Of a stretch of 64,000 nt of DNA, positions 8,168 through 17,781 are shown in pieces. The notes beneath the pieces were generated by a model, which searched no databases, had not been told where the DNA came from, and was given only the letters and a program-made list of their open reading frames with translations. The DNA is taken from contig CANFME010000002.1 in assembly GCA_947448305.1 (NCBI GenBank), positions 1-64,000 on the forward strand, given 5' to 3'. A program made the translations under genes and the position numbers. The stretch is from Burkholderiaceae bacterium. Lineage in GTDB: Bacteria; Pseudomonadota; Gammaproteobacteria; Burkholderiales; Burkholderiaceae. Numbering within the stretch: position 1 is the stretch's first letter; each line of letters begins with the position of its first letter.

Positions 8168-9187
8168 TTATTCCGCTTTAATTTTTCCAGAAAGGGCAAG
8201 TTTTTTTGAATTAACTGATTCTTTAGCAATCATTTCTTGCCAAGCTGCAGGGGTTGAATACAGCGGCGTACTACCAATTGATTTCATTCTTTTTAAGAAA
8301 TCTTCTTCTTTGGTCACTTGACCAATCGCTGCATTAAGTTTTTGAATTACTTCAGGAGGTGTGCCACTTGGCGCTAGGATGCCAGTGGTGGTTCCCATCT
8401 CTAAATCAATTTGCGTTTGCTCAACCAAGGTTGGTACCTCTGGAAAGTTGCCATCACGAGTTCTAGCAAGTACTGCGAGAACTTTTAATTGACCACCGTC
8501 GATAAAAGGCTTTGAGCTGGTAATTTGATCTACTACAAAGTCTAACTGTCCCCCAATCAAATCGGTTAATGCAGGAGCAGAACCTTTATAGGGAATTACA
8601 TTAAATTGTAATTTTGCTGCCTCTTCGATATTTAGAATCGACATATGATTAGATGTACCAGGTCCAGAATGTCCAACACTGACTTTGCCCGGAGACTTCG
8701 TTGCCATGGCGATCAAATCTTTAGCAGAATTAAATCGTGTATCGTTTTTTCGGACCACAATCATGAGCGGTGAAAAAGCCACGGCACTAATCGGCGCAAA
8801 GTTTTCTAACTGATAGGTCGTCTTGATTAAATGTGGCAGAGTACCAATGGTATTGGTGGTTGCCACAATTAAGGTATAACCGTCCGCAGGTGCTTTTGCA
8901 ACATAGCTACTTGCAATGGCTCCGCCGGCCCCAGCGCGGTTCTCAACGACTACTGACTGACCTAAAATTTTTGATAAGCCAGGAGCTAAAGTGCGGCCAA
9001 TAATATCTAAATTACCACCTGGTGCAAAAGGAATCTCTAGGTTAATACTTTTATTCGGAAAGGTATTACTAGTTGTTTGTGCAAAGCCTAGACTTGTGAT
9101 GAGACAAGTACCTAAAACAGAAACCAAAAGGCTTTTTTTGTTGAAATTGAAATAGAAATACTTCTGCAGTACCTGACTGATTTGCAT
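8168..9187 (-). CDS. Bug-family TTT substrate-binding protein (3)
   Basis: Periplasmic TctC/Bug receptor of 339 residues. A basic N-terminus and hydrophobic segment end near GFAQ. Hallmarks include FPNKSINLEIPFAPGGNLD, VENRAGAGGAIASSYVAKAPADGYTL and VIPYKGSAPALTDLIGGQ. The start is supported by AAGGAG seven bases upstream of ATG. It is followed after 3 bases by the amidohydrolase gene and preceded by the aldolase gene (83-base gap), so it belongs to the same catabolic operon and probably binds its substrate or an analogue. No cognate membrane subunits are nearby. Confidence 0.9.
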   Translation of the reverse strand: MQISQVLQKYFYFNFNKKSLLVSVLGTCLITSLGFAQTTSNTFPNKSINLEIPFAPGGNLDIIGRTLAPGLSKILGQSVVVENRAGAGGAIASSYVAKAPADGYTLIVATTNTIGTLPHLIKTTYQLENFAPISAVAFSPLMIVVRKNDTRFNSAKDLIAMATKSPGKVSVGHSGPGTSNHMSILNIEEAAKLQFNVIPYKGSAPALTDLIGGQLDFVVDQITSSKPFIDGGQLKVLAVLARTRDGNFPEVPTLVEQTQIDLEMGTTTGILAPSGTPPEVIQKLNAAIGQVTKEEDFLKRMKSIGSTPLYSTPAAWQEMIAKESVNSKKLALSGKIKAE

Positions 9188-9270
9188 ACGATCTCCTTAA
9201 TTATTTTTTCACCATCACGTTAAAACTGAAAAGTTCACTAAAAGCATGAACTTGTCGCAGATACTCACGA

Positions 9271-10065
9271 CTACTCTCTAAAACTAGAATCCATGCGATC
9301 TAAGAAACGCAGCATTCCTGGCCACTCCATCACACCGTAGGGTCGACGAGTTTTTGGTTGATAGTTCATATAGGTTTCATCTAGTACTTGCTGTGATACT
9401 TTTTGTAATGGTGAATTACAAGCCATAGCAGCTAACTGCGCTTTACAAGATAGTTCTAAGCGGTGCATCCAATTAAACGCTTCACCAACTGTAGCGCCGC
9501 AAGTGAGCAAACCATGATTGCGTAAAATTAAGGCCTCAGAATCGCCTAAATCTTTGACTAAGCTTTCTTGCTCATCAAGGTTCAGCACTACACCCATATA
9601 GTCGTGATAGCTAATTTTCAAAAAACGCATTGAAGTTTGATTTAAAGGCAGTAGACCCATCTCTAATGAGGAAATGGCCATACCGGGCCAACTGTGGGTA
9701 TGAATGACGCAATTAACTTCAGGACGCGCTTTATGAATCGCACTATGCAAAATATATCCAGGAATATTAATCCCGTATTGAAGATCACCAAAATCTGGTT
9801 TTGTGAGGATCTTTCCTTCGTGATCAATTTTATATAAAGAAGAGGCTGTCATTTCTTCATACATCAAGCCATAGGCATTAGTTAAAAAAGCATCTTCCTC
9901 ACCCGGCACACGCAGAGTAATATGGTTCGCCATCATGTCAGACATGCCGTAATGCGCAACGAGCCGGTAACAGGCTGCGAGATTAACGCGTGCTTCCCAC
10001 TCCTGAGGGCTGACCTCATCTTTGAGAGAGCGCACATATAATTTTCCATTAGTACTTGTTGTCAT
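9271..10065 (-). CDS. Class II aldolase/adducin family protein
   Basis: A 264-residue cytoplasmic protein with the class II aldolase/adducin fold. Zinc-site features are visible: VIHTHSWPGMA (HxH) and ALILRNHGLLTCGATVGEAF (third His). Such enzymes cleave or decarboxylate hydroxy-acid or sugar-phosphate substrates; the adducin-like subgroup to which this looks closest includes 3-hydroxy-2-methylpyridine-4,5-dicarboxylate decarboxylase and related enzymes. The ATG at 10065 is preferred because AGGAG lies 7 bases upstream; the longer open frame would overlap the upstream gene. It sits between the acyl-CoA synthetase and Bug genes of the operon. Confidence 0.82.
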   Translation of the reverse strand: MTTSTNGKLYVRSLKDEVSPQEWEARVNLAACYRLVAHYGMSDMMANHITLRVPGEEDAFLTNAYGLMYEEMTASSLYKIDHEGKILTKPDFGDLQYGINIPGYILHSAIHKARPEVNCVIHTHSWPGMAISSLEMGLLPLNQTSMRFLKISYHDYMGVVLNLDEQESLVKDLGDSEALILRNHGLLTCGATVGEAFNWMHRLELSCKAQLAAMACNSPLQKVSQQVLDETYMNYQPKTRRPYGVMEWPGMLRFLDRMDSSFRE

Positions 10066-10114
10066 TGATATCTCCTTTTTTACTAATTTTTTAAATTCTA
10101 TAACGAATACGATA

Positions 10115-12229
10115 CTACTTTTCAAAAACAGCAACAGCGTCGACAGCAGTAACGCCACTGCCTAGTGCGTGCATTAAGATGGGATTAACCTCTGCCTCAA
10201 GAAGAGTATGTCGATAACTTTGGGCCATTTTTACAAAACCTTGTACGACCTTTACTAAAGCAGGTATATCTAGGGGCTCAATCCCCCTAAAACCATTCAT
10301 GAGTGGCCAAATCGTCAGTGATTGCAACATCTGCAGAACCACTTCTTCATTGATTCCCACTTGTGCATCACTCGGAAGCAAAAATACGGTTGAGTCATTA
10401 AAAACCTCAGCCGTAATACCGCCTGAACCAATGATCAATACTAATCCTAGAATATCTCTCTTCACCCCGATGAACAGTTCTAAATCTTTAGGCAACATCT
10501 CTTGGATTAAAAATTCTTCAATCCGAATCCCTGTCTTAGCTAATACATTCTTACGCATTTTCTCTAGCTCAGCACCCACTTGGATACCGCGTAAATTCAT
10601 GACAACTCCACCCACATCGGTTTTATGAGTAATCTCATCACTCAATATTTTTAGGACTAAGGGCTTTTTTACTTCCGCTTCAAAGATGGTGGCTTGTAAG
10701 CTCGTAGTAATCACTTTCTCTCGCGCCATGGGCATGCCAAACTTGGCAAATAATGCTTTGGCGTCATGTTCATTCAGCGTTCCTTTGAACTCCCCTAGTG
10801 CTTGTGTTTCTGGATCTAAAGTAAATGACTCTGCTGGTAAAGTGGTTAAAGTATTTGCTTGCTCCCACTGCGAAATTTGCCATAAAGCTTTTAGGCCGCG
10901 AGCACAGCCTTCTGGGGCAGCAAAAGCTGGAATACCTTGTCGAATAAAAGTCGAAACAAGTTGTGGTGCATAGGGTGAGATATAAGCAAAGATGGGTTTG
11001 TTTGAGTCTCCCATACCTTCGCGTATCGCACCAGCCATCAAGTCAGGCATTGCTAAAGCAGAAGAACCAACTACTACTACGATTGCATCATAATCATCTG
11101 AGGCAAGCAGAGTTGCAATAATTTTCTTCAGCAAATCTGGCTTTAATCCAGCGAGGGTAACATCAATTGGGTTATTACCTAAATCAATTGGTAAGTTTTC
11201 ATCGAGCGTACGTAAAGTCTGAGCGGTCTCTTCTTTAGGCAGGGGCATTTCAAAATTCATTAAGCCCAAGTTATCTGCAATTAAAGTTGCTGCGCCTCCG
11301 CTAGATGTGAGGATAGCGATACGGTTATTTTTTAGTCGTTTGCCATTTTGGATTGAGACCGGAAAGTCAATCAAATCAGAAAAATAATCAGCTCGTAATA
11401 CTTGGTTTTGCTTAAAGAATTGATTGTAGACACGGTCTTCCCCCGCCATCGCACCAGTATGGGAAGCTGCTGAACGCGCACCGCTCTCTGATTTACCAAT
11501 TTTATAAACAATCAGGGTCTTACCAGCAAGTCTTGCCTTTTTTGCTGCTAACTCAAATTTAGCAGGATGACGAACACCCTCTAAATACAAAAGAATAATT
11601 TTTGTCGCAGCGTCTTCACTGAGATAGTCGACCATATCAGCCACATCTAAGTCAGCTTCATTACTCGTTGCAACTAATTTAGATAAACCTAAACCGCTAC
11701 CTGCTGCACGGGACAAAATAGAGCCAACAATACCGCCACTTTGCGAAACGATGGCCACTGAACCTGCATGCAAGTCCCCAATCTCAAGGGCAGAGCTAGC
11801 AGAAAGAGCAATGTTATCGGTCAAGTTCATGAGCCCAATCGTATTAGGTCCTAAGAGGCGCATATTACCTTTGGCTGCCAACAATTGTTGTTGCAGAAGT
11901 TGACCTTCCTCACCTAACTCAGCAAACCCACTCGCTAAAACGATCGCTGCTTTACAGCCCTTATCGGCTAATTCTTTGACGGCATTTATACTATTTTTTG
12001 CACCTAATAAAATAATTGCCATATCTGGCACATCGGGTATCGAAGCAATGTCTGGGTAACAAGTTTTACCTAACATTTCTTGATAACGTGGATTCACAAA
12101 ATAAATGGCTCCACTAAAATTTCTCTTAATTAAATAAGCACCAGGCAGACCTGATGTTTTCGTAGGGTCTGCTGAAGCACCAATAATAGCAACTGAATTG
12201 GGTTTAAATAAATAGTCCAAAGAGTTCAA
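10115..12229 (-). CDS. ADP-forming acyl-CoA synthetase (acetate--CoA ligase family)
   Basis: A 704-residue single-chain ADP/NDP-forming acyl-CoA synthetase. The order is a CoA-binding Rossmann domain (residues ~5-130, SVAIIGASADPTKTSGLPG), a succinyl-CoA ligase-like middle domain with the phosphorylated His region SHTGAMAGEDRVYNQ, a second ligase domain, and a C-terminal ATP-grasp domain (from ~480, ENPVVLK-like VKKPLVLKI, KTDVGGVVMNL). It activates an organic acid to its CoA thioester, or works in reverse to conserve energy. The start is a TTG with AAGGA eight bases upstream. It lies between hydratase and aldolase genes and is a likely entry step of the pathway. Confidence 0.88.
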   Translation of the reverse strand: MNSLDYLFKPNSVAIIGASADPTKTSGLPGAYLIKRNFSGAIYFVNPRYQEMLGKTCYPDIASIPDVPDMAIILLGAKNSINAVKELADKGCKAAIVLASGFAELGEEGQLLQQQLLAAKGNMRLLGPNTIGLMNLTDNIALSASSALEIGDLHAGSVAIVSQSGGIVGSILSRAAGSGLGLSKLVATSNEADLDVADMVDYLSEDAATKIILLYLEGVRHPAKFELAAKKARLAGKTLIVYKIGKSESGARSAASHTGAMAGEDRVYNQFFKQNQVLRADYFSDLIDFPVSIQNGKRLKNNRIAILTSSGGAATLIADNLGLMNFEMPLPKEETAQTLRTLDENLPIDLGNNPIDVTLAGLKPDLLKKIIATLLASDDYDAIVVVVGSSALAMPDLMAGAIREGMGDSNKPIFAYISPYAPQLVSTFIRQGIPAFAAPEGCARGLKALWQISQWEQANTLTTLPAESFTLDPETQALGEFKGTLNEHDAKALFAKFGMPMAREKVITTSLQATIFEAEVKKPLVLKILSDEITHKTDVGGVVMNLRGIQVGAELEKMRKNVLAKTGIRIEEFLIQEMLPKDLELFIGVKRDILGLVLIIGSGGITAEVFNDSTVFLLPSDAQVGINEEVVLQMLQSLTIWPLMNGFRGIEPLDIPALVKVVQGFVKMAQSYRHTLLEAEVNPILMHALGSGVTAVDAVAVFEK

Positions 12230-12279
12230 TGTGTAATCCTTTATGAATGAGGCAATGATGATGAGCCTTTTACTACGTG

Positions 12280-13101
12280 TTATTTTTTCGCTACTGGAGT
12301 ACGCTCTAAAAATGCGGCTACTGCATCATGGTGATCTTGCGTTGTATAACAAAGGCCTTGCGCGAGACTACCCTGGCTGAAAATTTGTTCCGCTTGCGAT
12401 TCATAAGTGCGGTTGATAATACTTTTCGTGAGCGCAACGGCAGCTTCAGAACCAACACTTAATTCTTTTGCCCAACTGATTGCTTGCGCTAATAAATCTT
12501 GATGAGGTACTAGGCGATCAGCAATCCCTAAATCTAAAGCTTCTGTAGCAGGTACTTTTTTCCCTGTAAATAACAGTTCTTTTGCTTTCGCTAAACTGAC
12601 ACGTCTAGGTAGAAAATACATACCACCACCGTCGGGTATGATGCCTCGCAGAATATAAGACCAAGCAAATAAGGCCGAATCAGCGGCCATCACAAAGTCA
12701 CAAGAAAGAGCCAAATCAGCGCCGAGTCCCATTGCTGGACCATTCACAGCTGCGATGGTTGGTTTAGGCATATTCATCAGCGCACTCACAGTTGAGCTAA
12801 CATATTGCTGGCGTGTCCAACCGTTAAAACCCATTTCACCAACAGGTGCATTCATTCTCTGCTTCATGCCATTAATATCCCCACCAGCGCAAAAACCTTT
12901 ACCAGCACCAGTAACAACGAGTGCACGGACATTGCGGTCATACGTGATTTGATTTAACAAATCAAGATACTGGGCACGCATTGCATCCGAAAATGCGTTC
13001 ATCTTTTCTGGTCGATTCAGGGTGAGAATGCCGATATTGTCCTCAACCTTAAATAAGACTTCGGGTTGGGTAGCTTCTTGAGACTGCAATTTCACTTCCA
13101 T
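12280..13101 (-). CDS. Enoyl-CoA hydratase/isomerase family protein
   Basis: A 273-residue crotonase-fold enzyme. Seen: GILTLNRPEKMNAFSDAM near the N-terminus, the oxyanion-hole segment GAGKGFCAGGDINGMKQ, and KPTIAAVNGPAMGLGADLALSCDFVMA. The later LRGIIPDGGGMYFLPRRV fits a hydratase-like active site region. It probably hydrates the double bond made by the acyl-CoA dehydrogenase of the same operon. The start has AGGAA upstream. Exact substrate and whether it is a hydratase, isomerase or hydrolase cannot be decided. Confidence 0.87.
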   Translation of the reverse strand: MEVKLQSQEATQPEVLFKVEDNIGILTLNRPEKMNAFSDAMRAQYLDLLNQITYDRNVRALVVTGAGKGFCAGGDINGMKQRMNAPVGEMGFNGWTRQQYVSSTVSALMNMPKPTIAAVNGPAMGLGADLALSCDFVMAADSALFAWSYILRGIIPDGGGMYFLPRRVSLAKAKELLFTGKKVPATEALDLGIADRLVPHQDLLAQAISWAKELSVGSEAAVALTKSIINRTYESQAEQIFSQGSLAQGLCYTTQDHHDAVAAFLERTPVAKK

Positions 13102-13130
13102 TGTTGTTTCCTAATTGAATGTAACTTAAC

Positions 13131-14126
13131 TTAATCTAATTTAATTTTGGCGTTCTGAATTATTTTCTGCCAACGCGCTTCTTCATTTGCCACATATTGA
13201 CCAAAACTTTCTGGAGTACCAGGCTTGGCCATTAATCCTTCATCAGCGAGTCGAGTAGAAAAATAACTCGTTTTGGTTGATTGCAAAACCGCTTTATTTA
13301 ATCGATCGACAATCTCTTTTGGTGTTCCTACTGGAGCAAAGATTCCATACCAACTTTCCATGTAGTAATCTTTCACGCCTGCTTCAATCATGGTCGGGGT
13401 TTTAGGCCAACCGTTAGAGCGCTCCTTGGTGGTAACAGCAAGAGCCCTTAATTTGCCAGCACCGACCAAATTGGCTGCTGCTGAAGCAGTTGCAAAACTC
13501 ATACTGACTTGACCACCTAGTACATCCGTAATCGCCTGACTAGCGCCCTTATAAGGGATGTGGACCATCTCAACTTGCGCCAAACTAGTAAAGAGTTCAC
13601 CGGCTAAATGTGCTGAAGTGCCATTACCTTGCGAAGCATAAGTTAATTTACCGGGATTTTTTTTCGCATAAGCAATCACATCTGCAATGGATTTGAATTC
13701 ACTATTAGGTAAGACAACGAGCACATTAGGGGAGTTTCCGACCATCGCTACAGGAATTAAATCGCGACTTGCGACATAGGGCATGTTTTTAATCAAACTT
13801 GGGTTAACTGCTTGGGCAAAAGTGGCAACAATTAAGGTATAACCGTCTGGTGGACTTTTCACCACATAATCCGTACCAATTACTGTGCCCGCGCCAGGCT
13901 TATTTTCAACTACAACCGATTGGTTTAAATCACGACTCATGCCCTCCGCTACTGTTCTTGCAACTAAATCCGTGCCGCCACCCGGTGAAAAAGGCACAAT
14001 TAGCTTAATCGGCTTTTCAGGATATGTCGCACTCACTGACAATGAAAAACCAAGGCCAATGAATAACAAAAACTGGACTAAATGATTTGAGTATCTCGAA
14101 GAGATAATTCTATTAAAACTGATCAT
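13131..14126 (-). CDS. Bug-family TTT substrate-binding protein (4)
   Basis: Periplasmic TctC/Bug receptor, about 331 residues, with signal peptide ending in SVSA followed by TYPEKPIKLIVPFSPGGGTD. VENKPGAGTVIGTDYV and HIPYKGASQAITDVLGGQ complete the signature. The ATG at 14126 overlaps the TGA of the MmgE/PrpD gene in an ATGA arrangement, strong evidence for translational coupling with that gene; a longer open frame upstream lies wholly inside the preceding gene. It is the second receptor of the nine-gene operon. Confidence 0.9.
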   Translation of the reverse strand: MISFNRIISSRYSNHLVQFLLFIGLGFSLSVSATYPEKPIKLIVPFSPGGGTDLVARTVAEGMSRDLNQSVVVENKPGAGTVIGTDYVVKSPPDGYTLIVATFAQAVNPSLIKNMPYVASRDLIPVAMVGNSPNVLVVLPNSEFKSIADVIAYAKKNPGKLTYASQGNGTSAHLAGELFTSLAQVEMVHIPYKGASQAITDVLGGQVSMSFATASAAANLVGAGKLRALAVTTKERSNGWPKTPTMIEAGVKDYYMESWYGIFAPVGTPKEIVDRLNKAVLQSTKTSYFSTRLADEGLMAKPGTPESFGQYVANEEARWQKIIQNAKIKLD

Positions 14127-15481
14127 GCTTGCAATCTCCAATAAGAACTTAAGTTTGCAACAAGATTGTTCTCCCCTTGCCAAATCAGTGCACTTAACTC
14201 ACGCACCGCTATCTCGCCAACGCGAGTCGTTGATAGTTCCTGAAATTTTTCATTGAGTTCAGCATCCGTTAACGGATCATCCGGATCGCCGTGACGCGTC
14301 TGTTGATGATGCTCGAATACTTGCCCTGAGTTCATTTCAATCCGAACTTTTGCACTACGTACTTTAGGGAAAAAACTGGTAATTGCAGGATCAACTTGAT
14401 AAGAAATTTTGTCTTCTAATTGTTGAATCTTGTCATTGCCTAACTGCTCCTGTGCAAAGGCTTTTTCACGTACAGCACCTAAAATCATGCCACAAGCTAC
14501 CGTGTGGGTTAGACTAAATTTTGCTTCAAAGGGAGTCTGTGGATGGCGATACGCACACACATCTGCCGAAGCTTGGTATACCAAAATTTCAATTTTTTTA
14601 ACAGCACTTGTATCGATTTGATGCAGACGCGTGAGATACTGCGCACCATCAATCGCAGGAAAAGTATGACCACAGCAACCATGATTCTTAAACGTCATTT
14701 GCGTAATATTAAAGACCTCGCCAAGACCATTCAACACTTCACCCCAGCGCGGGTTTTGTGACATCGCGGCACCAAATCCTGCATCACCTTCCAAGATATC
14801 GGGTGTACCCGTCATACCGGCCAGTGCACAGTAAGCAGCATTCAAACCTACTTCTGCTGCATGTCCTGCGTGTAATGGTTTAGTCATTGAGTCACTGCGA
14901 AAAGCTTGTTGTAAACCACTAGCAAAAGTTCCAGCTGTAGCTAGGGCATTCATGGACTGCTCAGCATTTAGTCCTAACAAACTACTACAAGCGGCCGCCG
15001 CACCAAATACTCCAACAGTACCTGTCGTATGAAAATATTTGTAATGACTAGGCTGTATCACTTCAGCAATGCGTGTCGATACTTCATAACCGATCACAAT
15101 CGCTTTGAGTAAAGCGTCAAGGGTTAGCCCTTGTTGTGTAGCGCAAACCCAAGCAGCAGAAATAGTCGGACAAGCTGGATGGTATGCGCCGTTACGGTAG
15201 ATATCATCAAATTCAGCTATATGAGCAATCGAGCCATTTAAAAAAGCGGCAGCTCTAGGCGTAGTTTTTAAATCCGTACCTGCTACAGCACAATTGCCAA
15301 AGCCAAATTCAGGTTGATAAGCGGCAATTAGCTTTTGGGCGACGTCACTATTCGAGCCTGCAATCAATGCTCCTTGCCAATCAAGTAGTGCACGTCTAGC
15401 TGCATGCAAAACATTTGCTGCTAAAGGCTGCGACGAGGCTGTTTCAATATACTCACCAAAGCTAGTTAACAAAGTTTTCAT
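14123..15481 (-). CDS. MmgE/PrpD family protein
   Basis: A 452-residue cytoplasmic protein of the 2-methylcitrate dehydratase (PrpD)/MmgE/cis-aconitate decarboxylase family. Typical segments are DWQGALIAGSNSDVAQ near the N-terminus, AFLNGSIAHIAEFDDIYRNGAYHPACP, GTVGVFGAAAACSSLLGL, KPLHAGHAAEVGLNAAYCAL and the later KNHGCCGHTFPAIDGAQYL. These enzymes dehydrate, isomerise or decarboxylate branched tri- and dicarboxylates without an iron-sulfur cluster. AAAGGG supports the start. It is coupled to the downstream Bug gene. In this operon it probably acts on a branched carboxylic acid, not on methylcitrate, because prpB and prpC are absent. Confidence 0.87.
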   Translation of the reverse strand: MKTLLTSFGEYIETASSQPLAANVLHAARRALLDWQGALIAGSNSDVAQKLIAAYQPEFGFGNCAVAGTDLKTTPRAAAFLNGSIAHIAEFDDIYRNGAYHPACPTISAAWVCATQQGLTLDALLKAIVIGYEVSTRIAEVIQPSHYKYFHTTGTVGVFGAAAACSSLLGLNAEQSMNALATAGTFASGLQQAFRSDSMTKPLHAGHAAEVGLNAAYCALAGMTGTPDILEGDAGFGAAMSQNPRWGEVLNGLGEVFNITQMTFKNHGCCGHTFPAIDGAQYLTRLHQIDTSAVKKIEILVYQASADVCAYRHPQTPFEAKFSLTHTVACGMILGAVREKAFAQEQLGNDKIQQLEDKISYQVDPAITSFFPKVRSAKVRIEMNSGQVFEHHQQTRHGDPDDPLTDAELNEKFQELSTTRVGEIAVRELSALIWQGENNLVANLSSYWRLQA

Positions 15482-15513
15482 CTTGCCCTTTAAATTTATC
15501 TGATTGAACTAAT

Positions 15514-16530
15514 TTATTCTGGTTTTGCACCAGAGGATCTGACGATAGGTGCCCAAGTTTCATATTCATTACGCACAAATTTAGTAAATTCTGTAACATT
15601 CATGGCAATCGGTTCAGCTCCCTCGTTAATGAGTTTATCTTTAGTCTTTTTGGACATTAAAATCTCTACGATTTGTTGATTCAGCATCTTCACATTTTCT
15701 GGTGAAGTTCCGTGTGGTGCAAAGACTCCAAACCAAGAACCTGCAGCCATATTGATGCCGGACTCCAACATCGTTGGTACTTCTGGTAATGTAACGTAGC
15801 GTTTTTTAATTGAGATACCGATTGCCCTCACTTGACCACCTTTAATTAAGGCGGCAACAGAGGGTAAAGTTGCGAACATATAATCAAGTCGTCCTGCAAT
15901 GAGGTCTCGAACCGCTTCAGCACCTTTATAAGGAATGTGGGTTGCATTAATCCCACTTTGTTGACTAAACATAAAACCTGTCATATGCGAGGCAGTCCCA
16001 ATTCCGGTGGAGCCGTAATTGACTTTATTCATATTGGCCCGACCAAACTCAATCAAATCTTTCACTGAGTTGATTTTTGAACTGGCAGGCACAATCAAAA
16101 CATTCGGTACTTCAGCAAGTAATGCCACTGGGTCTAAATCCGTTAATGGATTAACCGCCAAGTTTTTAAATAATGTGGGATTGACTGAAATAGGACCACT
16201 CGAATTGACGAGCAGGGTATATCCATCAGGAGCAGACTTGCCAACAATCTCTGTACCCAAGTTCCCTGCAGCACCAGGTCTATTTTCTACAATGACCGGA
16301 ACCTTTAAACGCTGGGTTAATTGATTGGCTACTTCTCGAGCCAAAATATCGGTTGTGCCCCCCGCTGTAAAGGAGACAATCATTTTAATTGGCCGATTAG
16401 GATAAGTCTCTGACTGAGCGCTAGCGGTCTTTTGCAAGCCCATCATACTGACACATAAGAGACTTAATGAAATCACCTTAAGTGATCGTATTTTTAACTG
16501 GGTAAGTTGTAATTGCGTGAGTTTTAGCAT
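15514..16530 (-). CDS. Bug-family TTT substrate-binding protein (5)
   Basis: Periplasmic TctC/Bug receptor, 338 residues. A Leu/Gln-rich basic start and hydrophobic helix lead to TASAQSETYPNRPIKMIVSF, then TAGGTTDILAREVA, VENRPGAAGNLGTEIVGKSAPDGYTLL and HIPYKGAEAVRDLIAGR. It follows the acyl-CoA dehydrogenase gene by 61 bases and precedes MmgE/PrpD by 32, so it is the first of three receptors in the operon. The ligand is unknown. Confidence 0.9.
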   Translation of the reverse strand: MLKLTQLQLTQLKIRSLKVISLSLLCVSMMGLQKTASAQSETYPNRPIKMIVSFTAGGTTDILAREVANQLTQRLKVPVIVENRPGAAGNLGTEIVGKSAPDGYTLLVNSSGPISVNPTLFKNLAVNPLTDLDPVALLAEVPNVLIVPASSKINSVKDLIEFGRANMNKVNYGSTGIGTASHMTGFMFSQQSGINATHIPYKGAEAVRDLIAGRLDYMFATLPSVAALIKGGQVRAIGISIKKRYVTLPEVPTMLESGINMAAGSWFGVFAPHGTSPENVKMLNQQIVEILMSKKTKDKLINEGAEPIAMNVTEFTKFVRNEYETWAPIVRSSGAKPE

Positions 16531-16591
16531 ATTCGATCCGATTCGTTATACGTCTAGGGATAAAGTAATAAATGTGTAATTAAGAAAATCT

Positions 16592-17752
16592 TTAAACTTT
16601 TGCTTTGGGTGGTCTTTGATCAAAGCGCATTTCTAAAACTTCTTCAGCAATCCGGTTTTTAAGAATTTCAATCGAACCACCTGCAATCATCCAACCTCGT
16701 GTTCTTCGAACACAATATTCCACTAGATTTTCTTGGCTATATCCAGAGGCGCCCATAATTTGCAAAGCCTCATTCGCAACGTTAAAACCCGTTTCATTAC
16801 AAATGAGTTTGGCCATCGCAGTTTCATAAGGTGATGGCAGACCACTATCAGCGTTTAGCGCAGCTTTATAAAGTAGCAACTGAGCTGCCTCTAATTTGGT
16901 CGCCATTTCTGCAAATTTCCACTGAATACCCTGAAATTCTGCAATCTTTCTAGAAAACTGGGTACGGGTTTTGGCATATTCCTTGGCTTGTAAAAATGCA
17001 TAACGTCCTAGGGCAAGAGAACGTGATGCATTACCAATCCGCTCAACATTGAAACCACTGATTTGCTTTTTAAAACCGCCCGGTCCTAGTAAAACATTTT
17101 TATCTGGGACAAAACAGTCTGCAAAATAAAGTTGTGACCAACGCTCCCCACTCATAAAGCTGGATGGTTGTCCAATCTCAAAGCCTGGAGTATCCCGATC
17201 AATTAACATCGAACCGATACCGTCAAGGCCCGGGCCATATCTTAAATAAATCAAGAATACCTTAGCATCTGGGCTATGGGTTGAAAAGACTTTACTGCCA
17301 TTAACTAAATAACCACCCTCTACTTTTTTAGCGTTGGTGGTGAGTTCTGTTACAGCAGACCCTGCGTCGGGCTCTGTCATTCCTAAAGAAATAACGGCCT
17401 TACCAGCTAATAAATCGGGTAGATAACGTTCTTTTTGATCTTGGGTCGCGTACTCAGCAAAACTACGAATTGGACCAAAGTTTCCCGCTTGCACAATATC
17501 CGCACTTTTGGGGCAATATAAGGCGATGGTCTGAATGGCTATGACTGCATCCATCAGCGTTCCGCCCATACCACCATCGGCTTCTTTTAGAGTAATGCCT
17601 AATAAGCCTTGTTGACTCAGTAGCTCTGAAATTTCCCAAGGGTAGTCAGGACTATGATTTCTAGATAGAGCTCCAGGCGCTAACTTATCCTTGCCCAGTT
17701 TGTGAAGAGCGTCAGCAAAAGCAATTTGTTCTGAGGAGAGTTGAAAATCCAT
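16592..17752 (-). CDS. Acyl-CoA dehydrogenase family protein
   Basis: A 386-residue FAD-dependent acyl-CoA dehydrogenase. Seen in order: N-terminal helices (MDFQLSSEQIAFADAL), middle beta domain with AVISLGMTEPDAGSAVTELTT (FAD/substrate contact), and the C-terminal helical bundle with ERIGNASRSLALGRYAF, AQLLLYKAALNAD and QIMGASGYSQENLVEYCVR. It makes an alpha,beta double bond in an acyl-CoA and passes electrons to ETF. It is the first gene of the reverse-strand catabolic run; a near-perfect palindrome lies 29 bases upstream. Chain specificity cannot be read. Confidence 0.88.
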   Translation of the reverse strand: MDFQLSSEQIAFADALHKLGKDKLAPGALSRNHSPDYPWEISELLSQQGLLGITLKEADGGMGGTLMDAVIAIQTIALYCPKSADIVQAGNFGPIRSFAEYATQDQKERYLPDLLAGKAVISLGMTEPDAGSAVTELTTNAKKVEGGYLVNGSKVFSTHSPDAKVFLIYLRYGPGLDGIGSMLIDRDTPGFEIGQPSSFMSGERWSQLYFADCFVPDKNVLLGPGGFKKQISGFNVERIGNASRSLALGRYAFLQAKEYAKTRTQFSRKIAEFQGIQWKFAEMATKLEAAQLLLYKAALNADSGLPSPYETAMAKLICNETGFNVANEALQIMGASGYSQENLVEYCVRRTRGWMIAGGSIEILKNRIAEEVLEMRFDQRPPKAKV

Positions 17753-17781
17753 ATCTGTCTGCCTTTGAGATTATTTATTAT

